13,752 bases of DNA from Armatimonadota bacterium (lineage in GTDB: Bacteria > Armatimonadota > Fimbriimonadia > Fimbriimonadales > ATM1): positions 1-13,752 of the forward strand of contig RFHN01000171.1 of the NCBI GenBank assembly GCA_003695835.1. Reading direction: 5' to 3'. The translations under genes and the position numbers were made by a program. Shown one piece after another: positions 7,601-13,049 of the stretch. Within the stretch, counting starts at the first letter, position 1; each line of letters starts with the position of its first letter. The notes under the pieces are model-generated. The model saw only the letters and a list, made by a program, of their open reading frames with translations. It had not been told where the DNA came from and searched no databases.

Positions 7601-8179
7601 GGCTCCGAAATGGCGCTGCTCACTTTGGAGGACTTGACCGGCCACGCGCGTGTCATCGTATTCGACAGCGTGCTCGGCGAGTCGGGAGATCTTCTGAATG
7701 CCGATGAGGTGATCGTCGTGAAGGGCAAGATCCGCCACCGCGAGGATGGCGGCGAGAACTCCGTCGAAGTGATCGCCTCTTCGATCGGGCGCCTCGAGGA
7801 TGCGGCGAGCGCCGCCAACAAGGCTAACAACGGTTCGGCGGGCACGAACGGCAGCCCTCCCAAGAACGGCTCCGCTTCGAATGGGAAAGAAAAGAAAGAC
7901 AAGCAGGAAACGGCGTCGGTTCCTGAACACGGCGTTCTGAGCGTCCGTGTGCTCAAGGCGAGCCGCCAGCAACTCGAGAGCGCCAAGAGGCTCATGCAGG
8001 CTCATCCGGGGCCGTTCGAGGTCCGAATGTACGTTGTAAAGGACGGGCGCGAAGTCGAGTTTCCGTTACCGCTATCCGTGTCCGATGGCGAGTGGTTGAG
8101 AGATCTTCGGCGGACGTTCGACACCGCCTTCGTTCGCCTCGACCGCCTGTCGCCGGCGGCGTGGGTACAATCGCGCTAA
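4625..8179 (+). CDS. dnaE: DNA polymerase III alpha subunit (replicative polymerase, DnaE1 type)
   Basis: 1184 residues, a normal full length. It is the catalytic subunit that elongates DNA at the replication fork. An N-terminal PHP domain begins HLHNHSEYSLLDG. The residues that hold metals in proofreading-active PHP domains all seem present: His7, His9, Asp18, His43, Glu68, His85, Cys135, Asp203, His205. The polymerase core carries PDIDMDF with Asp393 and Asp395, and LLKMDILG with Asp546, matching the catalytic triad D401, D403 and D555 of E. coli. FGLGAIKGIGEAAI marks the helix-hairpin-helix region, QRDLF at 903-907 is a beta-clamp binding motif, and an OB fold lies near 975-1060. A low-complexity Asn/Gly/Ser/Lys linker (about 1060-1098) leads to a C-terminal domain. 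The start is fixed by the conserved N-terminus even though no ribosome binding site is visible. No holoenzyme partner is in the window. Confidence 0.98.
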   Translation: MAVDFVHLHNHSEYSLLDGAQRIETMVQHAKANGMTALALTDHGVMYGAMEFYYACQEHGIKPILGMEAYVISEQEKGARPQTYHLLLLAETREGYRNLCKLATLSAQNPVSGKPAIDLRTLADHAKGIVSSTTCLSGEVCTLLAEGNEKGARKAMERYLDIFGRDRYFVELQDHGIPVQKQVNESLIQIAKEMDLPLICTNDSHYLRKEDADAHDVLLCIQTGKQVSESDRLRFDTKEFYLKAPDEMAEVFAHVPEALSNTVHLAERIHTDLAQEMVELPDPDLPEGVTPQEYLRHLAYEGVKERLGNPSDEHFERLDYELGVIEQTGFAKYFLVVREFAQFARRHGIRFGPRGSAAGSLVSFAIGITDIDPIRWGLTFERFLNPERIAMPDIDMDFEDTRRDEVIQFARERFGQEHVAQIITFGTMGAKQSIRDAARALGIRADVADRLCRLIPSLPGATIESAIREIEQFRAEYEKDEEVRRLVDTARELEGVARHAGVHAAGIVISKEPIAEIVPIGRSADGQPLTQYPMEILEKLGLLKMDILGLSNLTVVSRCLDYIERAGKPRLRIEEIPLDDKETFEMLGRGETAGVFQLEGSGMTRYVQQLKPDSLGELAAMVALYRPGPMDHIPRYIDGKFGRVKPTYLDPRMEPILAETYGVIVYQDQVLQLVRALAGFSLGEADVLRKAMGKKKKELLEESEAKFIAGAVQNGMTEKAAREVFELLRPFAGYAFNKAHAVCYGLLAYQTAYLKAHYPVEYMAAILTAYQGNTDKVVGYINECRRMGIEVLPPDVNRSDISFTVDEVEGRACVRFGLGAIKGIGEAAIKNILKAREDGPFKGLFDFVTRVREHGSINKTALEALIKAGALDSFAEHRRILLESMESALSFADQQAKNRESGQRDLFGGDSDDSTETHPPLAQAEPPERAVLRSMEREVLGICLSDHPLRGLEETLDRIASHPLSDLAEVPDDENVRLVGVVAELQRRTTRRGSEMALLTLEDLTGHARVIVFDSVLGESGDLLNADEVIVVKGKIRHREDGGENSVEVIASSIGRLEDAASAANKANNGSAGTNGSPPKNGSASNGKEKKDKQETASVPEHGVLSVRVLKASRQQLESAKRLMQAHPGPFEVRMYVVKDGREVEFPLPLSVSDGEWLRDLRRTFDTAFVRLDRLSPAAWVQSR

Positions 8180-8190
8180 CACGAGACGAT

Positions 8191-8211
8191 TCGGAAGTTT
8201 AACGCTTCCGA
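8191..8211. repeat. Perfect 7-bp inverted repeat between dnaE and pdhA
   Basis: TCGGAAG at 8191-8197 and CTTCCGA at 8205-8211 are exact reverse complements around the loop TTTAACG. No U-run follows, so it is a poor intrinsic terminator. It overlaps the ATG at 8211, which argues against that codon as the pdhA start. It could be an mRNA-stability hairpin or an operator; nothing here decides which. Confidence 0.5.
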
Positions 8212-8225
8212 TGAGACGGAACGGA

Positions 8226-8232
8226 AAAGGAG
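8226..8232 (+). promoter_or_regulatory. Ribosome binding site fixing the pdhA start at TTG 8241
   Basis: AAAGGAG lies eight bases before an in-frame TTG at 8241. The alternative ATG at 8211 has no Shine-Dalgarno sequence and sits in a hairpin arm. Confidence 0.65.
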
Positions 8233-8240
8233 CCTCGTTC

Positions 8241-9290
8241 TTGAGTACGAAGGAAAGCAAGAAATCCAAATCGAAACCCTCTGCCTCCAACGGTAAACCG
8301 ACTCGAAAAGAGCTCGAGCAGCTGGTCGAGGACCTCCGCTGGATGTATCGCATTCGCGAGTTCGAAGACCAGTCCATGCGAGCCTTTCGAAACGGCCTGG
8401 CAGGCGGCTATCTTCACGTCTACACGGGCATGGAGGCTGTCGCTATCGGTTGGATCGGCGAGAAGCGCGAAGACGACCCGGTCATCGCTGCTTACCGGGA
8501 TCACGCCTACCCGATGTTGATGGGCGTCTCGCCGTACGAAGTCATGTGCGAGATCATGGGTCGCCGCGACGGAACGAGCAAGGGCAAGGGCGGCTCGATG
8601 CACCTCTACAGCGCCGAGAAGCACTTCTTCGGCGGCTGGGGAATCGTAGGCGGACACACCGCGATGGGCGCGGGGCTTGCCTTTGCCATCAAGTACCGCG
8701 GCGAAGACCGCGTGGCTCTCTGCTTTTATGGGGACGGAGCCGCCAACGCCGGAATCGTCTACGAAGCGATGAACATGGCAAGCCTTTGGGACCTTCCCGT
8801 GGTCTTCCTTATCGAGAACAACCAGGTGGCGATGGGTACCCGCCTCGAATACCACGCGGCGGACCCCGAGCTACACAAGCGGGCTGTGGGTTTCGGAATC
8901 GAGCATGAGCGCGTGGACGGTATGGACGTGATCCAGGTCCGGAAGGACGCGGCTCGGATTCTCGACTACGTGCGCAAGAACCAGAGACCGTACGTTGTCG
9001 AGGTCATGACGTATCGCTTCGCCGGCCATGGCGCGGCGGACCACGATCAGAGCCTCTACCGTTCGAAGGAGGAAGTGGAGCAAGCCAAGAAACGGGATCC
9101 GATCCTGCTCCTCTCCCAGTATCTGCTGAAGCACGGAGCGATTGAGGAGTCGGATCTCGAGCAGATGCAGAAAGAGGCTGAGAAGGAGATGGCCGAGGTG
9201 TACGAGAAAGCGTCCGCGGCCCCGAAACCGGATCCGCACGAAGTGTATGAGGATGTGTATACCGATATGCAACCGGAGGAGGGACACTAA
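8241..9290 (+). CDS. pdhA: Pyruvate dehydrogenase E1 component, alpha subunit
   Basis: 349 residues from the TTG at 8241 (359 from an ATG at 8211, judged less likely). With the beta subunit it forms the thiamine-diphosphate E1 enzyme that decarboxylates pyruvate and passes the acetyl group to the lipoyl arm of E2. A Lys/Ser-rich leader of about 25 residues precedes the conserved RWMYRIREFEDQ. The thiamine-diphosphate motif starts at GDG (164-166, TTG numbering) and ends at the Asn pair 193-194. SKGKGGSMHL and FFGGWGIVGG are the typical E1 alpha active-site stretches. The YRFAGHGAADHD stretch matches the regulatory loop but has Gly after the His, where the mitochondrial enzyme has a phosphorylated Ser. 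Acetoin dehydrogenase and branched-chain E1 are close relatives, so substrate is inferred from overall resemblance. The stop shares one base with the pdhB start. Confidence 0.88.
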   Translation: MSTKESKKSKSKPSASNGKPTRKELEQLVEDLRWMYRIREFEDQSMRAFRNGLAGGYLHVYTGMEAVAIGWIGEKREDDPVIAAYRDHAYPMLMGVSPYEVMCEIMGRRDGTSKGKGGSMHLYSAEKHFFGGWGIVGGHTAMGAGLAFAIKYRGEDRVALCFYGDGAANAGIVYEAMNMASLWDLPVVFLIENNQVAMGTRLEYHAADPELHKRAVGFGIEHERVDGMDVIQVRKDAARILDYVRKNQRPYVVEVMTYRFAGHGAADHDQSLYRSKEEVEQAKKRDPILLLSQYLLKHGAIEESDLEQMQKEAEKEMAEVYEKASAAPKPDPHEVYEDVYTDMQPEEGH

Positions 9291-10276
9291 TGGCTGAGCT
9301 GGCTTATCGAGAGGCTTTGCGCCGCGCGCTCATCGAGGAGATGGACCGCGACGAGAACGTGTTCCTCATGGGAGAGGACATCGGACGATACCAGGGCACG
9401 TTCCGCGTAACGGCGGGGCTATTCGAGAAGTACGGCGCTCGGCGCGTCGTGGACACACCGATCAGCGAGCCGGGCATCGTCGGCATCTCGACCGGAGCCG
9501 CGCTGATGGGCCTGCGGCCGGTCGTCGAAATGATGACGATGTCGTTCAGCATCTTGGCGCTGGACCAGATCATCAACCACGCCGCCAAAGTCCGGTACAT
9601 GAGCGGCGGGCAGTTCTCAGTGCCCTTGGTGATTCGCGGCCCGGGTGGAGCGGCCAACCAGCTTTCCGCTCAGCACAGCCATAGCATGGAGGGATGGTAC
9701 GCTCACGTGCCGGGCCTGAAGGTCGTGGCGCCCAGCACCCCCTCGGACGCTTACGGAATGCTCAAGACGGCGATTCGGGATGACAATCCGGTCATCTTCA
9801 CCGAAAACCCCGGCCTCTACGGAATCAAAGGAGAGGTGGACGATGACGAGTTCCTGGTTCCGTTTGGCAAGGCCGTCGTTCGTCGCGAAGGAACGGACTT
9901 GAGTCTCGTCGCGTACTCCCGCATGGTTCATGTATGTCTCGAGGCTGCGGAGAGGCTCGACAAAGAGGATGGGGTGAGCGTCGAGGTGGTGGATGTTCGT
10001 TCCTTGGTCCCGATGGATACGGATACCATCTTTGCGTCCGTCCGCAAGACGCACCGGGCCGTCGTGGTCTATGAGGACTGGAAGAGTGGCGGCTTCGGGG
10101 CGGAGATCTGCACACGCATTCAGGAGTCCTGCTTCGATGATCTGGACGCGCCCGTCGGTCGCGTAGGCGGCCTCAATGTGCCGATGCCGTATGCGCGAAA
10201 CCTCGAGTTGCAGTGCATTCCCAACGCGGACGACGTCGTGGAGAAATCCAGGCAAACGCTGCAGGGCGTGATTTAG
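9290..10276 (+). CDS. pdhB: Pyruvate dehydrogenase E1 component, beta subunit
   Basis: 328 residues, the usual length. It is the second half of the E1 heterotetramer: it supplies the catalytic Glu that activates thiamine diphosphate and the contact surface for E2. Recognisable stretches are FLMGEDIGRYQGTF near the N-terminus, VDTPISEPGIVG with the conserved Glu, RGPGGAANQLSAQHSHSMEG with the active-site His region, and HVPGLKVVAPSTPSDAYGM at the end of the pyrimidine-binding domain. The C-terminal transketolase domain includes VEVVDVRSLVPMDTDTI. The start is clear: GGAGGAGGGA (9275-9284) lies five bases before ATG, and TAATG joins it to pdhA with a 1-base overlap, so the two subunits are translationally coupled. 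Genes for E2 and E3 are not downstream, so they must lie elsewhere. As with pdhA, acetoin or branched-chain substrates cannot be fully excluded. Confidence 0.9.
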   Translation: MAELAYREALRRALIEEMDRDENVFLMGEDIGRYQGTFRVTAGLFEKYGARRVVDTPISEPGIVGISTGAALMGLRPVVEMMTMSFSILALDQIINHAAKVRYMSGGQFSVPLVIRGPGGAANQLSAQHSHSMEGWYAHVPGLKVVAPSTPSDAYGMLKTAIRDDNPVIFTENPGLYGIKGEVDDDEFLVPFGKAVVRREGTDLSLVAYSRMVHVCLEAAERLDKEDGVSVEVVDVRSLVPMDTDTIFASVRKTHRAVVVYEDWKSGGFGAEICTRIQESCFDDLDAPVGRVGGLNVPMPYARNLELQCIPNADDVVEKSRQTLQGVI

Positions 10277-10297
10277 CGAAGCGTGGAACCGGTTCAT

Positions 10298-10323
10298 GGG
10301 TGAGGACGAGTCGTCCTCAACCC
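10298..10323. repeat. Inverted repeat downstream of pdhB
   Basis: GGGTGAGGAC (10298-10307) pairs with GTCCTCAACCC (10313-10323) with a single bulged A and a short loop. No U-run follows, so it may be a weak or factor-assisted transcript end for dnaE-pdhAB, or an operator next to the -10-like GATAAT just after it. Confidence 0.5.
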
Positions 10324-10329
10324 GATAAT
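10324..10329 (+). promoter_or_regulatory. Possible -10 element for the Trp-rich protein gene
   Basis: GATAAT differs from TATAAT at one base and would give a leader of roughly 45-50 bases before the TTG at 10384. The -35 position, which falls in the preceding inverted repeat, shows no good match (TGAGGA). This is a tentative call. Confidence 0.25.
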
Positions 10330-10369
10330 AGAACAGACTCTCGGCATGAGTCGAGAAATCCAAGCAACT

Positions 10370-10375
10370 GGGAGG
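10370..10375 (+). promoter_or_regulatory. Ribosome binding site fixing the TTG start at 10384
   Basis: GGGAGG is followed by eight bases and then TTG. The reading frame stays open further left into pdhB, but no start there has a comparable site, so this decides the start of the Trp-rich protein. Confidence 0.75.
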
Positions 10376-10383
10376 TATACACC

Positions 10384-10770
10384 TTGGCTAAATGGAACTA
10401 CCCGAAGTCGGACAAGGCGTTCGACTCGTGGTTTAAGTCGTTCAACTCCACCTTCAATCGCTACTGGAAGTCCTTCGGTTGGACTGCCGCGCAGAAGAAG
10501 GCGTGGAACAACACCTGGAAGAACTGGCACACTTGGTACAACAAGTGGTGGAAGGCTTACCAGGCTGAGCAGCAGGCGATGAAGAAGATGCATCACTACC
10601 GCGCGATGGCTGAGAAGCGGTTCAATGCGTGGTGGTCGAAGTTCTACAACAACCCGCACAACAGCGGTCAGTTTTCGAAGTTCGGCGTTCCGAAGTGGAA
10701 TGGTGGGTCTTCGAAGTCATCGCGTTCGAGTTCGCGGTCCCGCAAGTACAGCGGTCGCCGCGCAGCCTAA
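10384..10770 (+). CDS. Tryptophan-rich basic protein with a 28-residue aromatic repeat, function unknown
   Basis: 128 residues, not recognised. By my count it has 13 Trp, 18 Lys, 8 Arg and only 4 acidic residues. There is no signal peptide or membrane helix, so it is probably cytoplasmic. Three copies of [FY]-N-x-[YW]-W-[KS]-x-[FY] occur at residues 24-31, 52-59 and 80-87, exactly 28 apart. The first two repeats also align over KAF/KAW (11-13, 39-41) and FKSF/WKNW (17-20, 45-48). Aromatic residues fall at 13, 17, 20, 24, 27, 31 and again at 41, 45, 48, 52, 55, 59, a strict 4-3 heptad pattern, so amphipathic helices packing through an aromatic face are likely. The tail (about 108-128) is Ser/Arg/Lys/Gly-rich and probably disordered. 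I infer a helical protein binding a polyanion such as DNA or RNA, or self-assembling; neither is shown. It stands between its own leader and a terminator, so may be expressed alone. Confidence 0.85.
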   Translation: MAKWNYPKSDKAFDSWFKSFNSTFNRYWKSFGWTAAQKKAWNNTWKNWHTWYNKWWKAYQAEQQAMKKMHHYRAMAEKRFNAWWSKFYNNPHNSGQFSKFGVPKWNGGSSKSSRSSSRSRKYSGRRAA

Positions 10771-10796
10771 CGCAGGCGAAACCTCACGCGAATCGA

Positions 10797-10829
10797 GCGT
10801 CCGGCTTCTTGCCGGGCGCTTCGTTTTTT
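10797..10829 (+). terminator. Rho-independent terminator after the Trp-rich protein gene
   Basis: GCGTCCGGC (10797-10805) pairs with GCCGGGCGC (10811-10819) through nine pairs including one G-U, with loop TTCTT. TTCG and six T residues (10824-10829) follow. It lies 27 bases after the stop codon. Confidence 0.9.
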
Positions 10830-10847
10830 GGTCTGCCAACAGAGAAA

Positions 10848-10872
10848 GGGCGGCTCGATTTTCGAGCCGCCC
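10848..10872 (-). terminator. Terminator hairpin of the S8 protease gene
   Basis: GGGCGGCTCGA (10848-10858) and TCGAGCCGCCC (10862-10872) form a perfect 11-bp stem with a 3-base loop. Read on the minus strand it lies 24 bases past the protease stop and is followed by TTTCTCTGTT, a modest U-rich tract. It faces the plus-strand terminator at 10797-10829, so the two convergent genes are insulated from each other. Confidence 0.8.
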
Positions 10873-10895
10873 TGCGGTAACGCTACCGTCTCGAA

Positions 10896-12833
10896 CTACG
10901 GCGTCACGGTCCACATGACTTGGTCAATCTGACCCGTCCAGTTTGTAACCGTCACACCAAGGTCAATGAAGACGACGCGCGCTTTCACTTCCCGGTTGCC
11001 CGGTTTGATGAACCGCGTCACGTTGGTCGTCACCGTAACCTCGGTTGTCTGGTCCGTGGTGGACGCGTTTCGAGTGTCGAGCGTCTCCCAGCTGTTCGAG
11101 TTGTAATTGAACATCTGGAGGACCTGACGGACCGGCATCAACGAGACCTTCCCGTCGAACTTGAGCTTCAGCTCGCTGGGCGAGGCCTCTGGGCTGTGGC
11201 TAATGAGCTGCACGGCAACCCAAGGATCGCCGATCGCCGTCGGCCTACGGTTCTCCACTACGAGGGCTTCGCCATCGTTGTGGTGCGTCCCTTCGAGACC
11301 GCCCGTCTTGAAGACACCCTGGTCGATCGCGTACGCCTTCGGGAAGAAGGTAACCGGCTCGTTGATCGCCATCTGGACGGCGTTGAACGCGTCCAGGAAG
11401 CCCATGCCGTAGGTGTTGTCAAACCCGGCCGTGCCTCGATCAATGGAAGCCCGCATGACGATGTCCTTGATCTGCTCGGGAGTGAGATTCGGATTCGCCT
11501 CGATCATCAGGGCGACGGCACCCGAAACGTGCGGCGTCGCCATGGATGTGCCGCTCAGTTGCCGATATCCCGAACAGAAGTTATGCGATGTCGTGCTTAC
11601 GCCCGGCGCGGACACGGTGGGCTTGATCTTGCCGGGTTGGTACGGCCAGTCCAAGTATCCGCCGACAGTCTGCCACGTAACCGGGCCTCGACTCGAAAAC
11701 GAGGCGATGTTCTGGTTACAGTCGGTCGCGCCGACCGTGATGATCTCGGGAACGTCGCCCGGTGTCCGCACCGCGTCGAACGGTCGACAGCAAGATCCCT
11801 CGTTGCCTGCGGCGATCACGCCTTGTGTGCCGAGGGCGATCGCGTTGCGAGCGATGTTGCGCCAGGTCGTTCGGTCCGGATTTCGGCTGTGCGGCCAACC
11901 CAAGCTCATGCTGTAGGCGTGAGCCTGATTGTTGGCGGCATACTGCATTGCATTCCAGACATCCATCTCGTCGGCAAATGTGACGCCGACCTTGATGATC
12001 ATCGCAGCCGCATCCGGCGCCATGCCGCACTGCGTTCCCTGCGTGCCGTCTCCCACGACCGTGCCGGCCGTGTGGCTGCCGTGGCCGTTGGTGTCGTTCG
12101 GGTTGTTGTTGTTGGCGTCGAAGTTCCAACCGTTGATGTCGTCCACGAAGCCGTTCCCATCGTCATCTATGCCGTTGCCGGGAATCTCTCCCGGATTCCG
12201 CCACAGCTGGTTGACGAGGTCGGGGTGGCTCAGACACGCACCCGTGTCAATGACAGCGATGACGGCTCCCCGGCCGGTGATGCCAAGGTTGTTCCAGACC
12301 TCGGGCGCGCGCATGGCTGCCACGCCGCACTCGATTGCACTCTGAAGGTGCACGTCGCTGTACTCTTCCTTGGGATCTTCGAAGACGGGCGTCTTCGGGT
12401 TGTAGTTGATGTAGCCGACGTCCGGTCTCTGGGCCAGAGCATAGATGACCTCGGGCGTCGCGTCTACACCGATCACGTTGACAATCCAAAGGGTTCGGAT
12501 TCGCGTTGCTTTGCCCTCTCTCTCCACCGAACGGAGGTAGGCCAGGACCTCGCGTTGGTTATCCTCGGCGAAAGGCTTCAAGAGACTCTTGACCGCCTCG
12601 TACCGCGCTTGTCGCGTCGGTTGAGCCTTCGCTTCAGCGATCTGGTCCCACGGCACCTGATCCCTCATTACAACGGTAACGGGAATGAGATCGTTCGGGC
12701 CGGCTGAAGCCAAGACCTCCGGAAGGTCCGCCCTCAGTTTCTGCTTGATGCTGCCTTGTCCGCCGAAGAACGCTGCAGAAGCGACGAAACCGATCAACGG
12801 CGCCGCCCATAACAGTCGTGTGATTCCTTGCAT
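10896..12833 (-). CDS. Secreted subtilisin-family (S8) serine protease
   Basis: 645 residues. A hydrophobic N-terminus (about 5-24, after Arg6) is a signal peptide or anchor. Residues about 48-150 resemble an inhibitor-I9-type propeptide that folds and then is cleaved. The catalytic domain (about 165-490) has the full triad: Asp196 in AVIDTGA, His251 in NGHGSHTAG, Ser430 in SGTSMATPH, with oxyanion Asn344 in AAGNEGS. Between Asp196 and His251 is an Asp/Asn-rich loop (GIDDDGNGFVDD, then a four-Asn run), which suggests calcium binding. Seven cysteines, including an adjacent pair at 349-350, hint at disulfides outside the cytoplasm. The last 155 residues are a beta-rich domain I do not recognise, perhaps for substrate or surface binding. 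The ATG has a near-ideal AAAGGAGG site (12839-12846) five bases upstream. It is probably an extracellular or periplasmic degradative enzyme. Confidence 0.95.
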   Translation of the reverse strand: MQGITRLLWAAPLIGFVASAAFFGGQGSIKQKLRADLPEVLASAGPNDLIPVTVVMRDQVPWDQIAEAKAQPTRQARYEAVKSLLKPFAEDNQREVLAYLRSVEREGKATRIRTLWIVNVIGVDATPEVIYALAQRPDVGYINYNPKTPVFEDPKEEYSDVHLQSAIECGVAAMRAPEVWNNLGITGRGAVIAVIDTGACLSHPDLVNQLWRNPGEIPGNGIDDDGNGFVDDINGWNFDANNNNPNDTNGHGSHTAGTVVGDGTQGTQCGMAPDAAAMIIKVGVTFADEMDVWNAMQYAANNQAHAYSMSLGWPHSRNPDRTTWRNIARNAIALGTQGVIAAGNEGSCCRPFDAVRTPGDVPEIITVGATDCNQNIASFSSRGPVTWQTVGGYLDWPYQPGKIKPTVSAPGVSTTSHNFCSGYRQLSGTSMATPHVSGAVALMIEANPNLTPEQIKDIVMRASIDRGTAGFDNTYGMGFLDAFNAVQMAINEPVTFFPKAYAIDQGVFKTGGLEGTHHNDGEALVVENRRPTAIGDPWVAVQLISHSPEASPSELKLKFDGKVSLMPVRQVLQMFNYNSNSWETLDTRNASTTDQTTEVTVTTNVTRFIKPGNREVKARVVFIDLGVTVTNWTGQIDQVMWTVTP

Positions 12834-12838
12834 GTTTT

Positions 12839-12846
12839 CCTCCTTT
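12839..12846 (-). promoter_or_regulatory. Strong ribosome binding site of the S8 protease gene
   Basis: On the minus strand, AAAGGAGG followed by AAAAC and ATG. This fixes the start at 12833. No convincing -35/-10 pair was found in the 216-base gap upstream. Confidence 0.85.
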
Positions 12847-13006
12847 GCGTTTAGCGCCGTCCCGTTCGCAAATCGCGTAATCGCGGTGACGCTACGAGGT
12901 CAGTCTACACCAACTCAGCACTCAACGCAGTGTTCACTTCACCAGAACCTGGCAAAAACGTTAGGAAAGATCGTCGGACGACCGTCTCGAAGCCCATTAA
13001 GATGGT

Positions 13007-13025
13007 GGGCGGGGTTCGCCCGCCC
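13007..13025. repeat. GC-rich inverted repeat in the gap between the two minus-strand genes
   Basis: GGGCGGG (13007-13013) pairs with CCCGCCC (13019-13025) around GTTCG; flanking ATG and CAT can pair past a two-base bulge. It lies just after the stop of the right-edge gene on the minus strand and could help end its transcript, but no U-run follows. Confidence 0.45.
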
Positions 13026-13049
13026 CATTTGCCAAACGCAAGGGACTCG

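Noticed and set aside
6923..8005. Minus-strand open frame (360 codons) opposite the 3' part of dnaE
   Set aside because: Fully inside dnaE, which is conserved through its C-terminus. No domain or start signal supports it.
10213..10383. Upstream extension of the Trp-rich protein into pdhB
   Set aside because: The extension translates an out-of-frame part of pdhB and the leader, has no ribosome binding site, and is unlike the repeat protein. The TTG at 10384 with GGGAGG fits better.
10384..10770. Trp-rich protein as a secreted antimicrobial peptide or bacteriocin
   Set aside because: There is no leader peptide, no transporter or immunity gene nearby, and 128 residues with a regular repeat is unlike known Trp-rich peptides.
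10920..12707. Plus-strand open frame (595 codons) opposite the S8 protease gene
   Set aside because: The minus strand encodes a complete protease with signal peptide, catalytic triad, ribosome binding site and terminator. The plus frame shows only Arg/Val/Asp-rich shadow sequence.
13007..13028. Intrinsic terminator for the right-edge minus-strand gene
   Set aside because: The GC-rich stem is real, but the sequence after it on the minus strand (ACCATCTTAATG) has no U-run, so I list it only as an inverted repeat.
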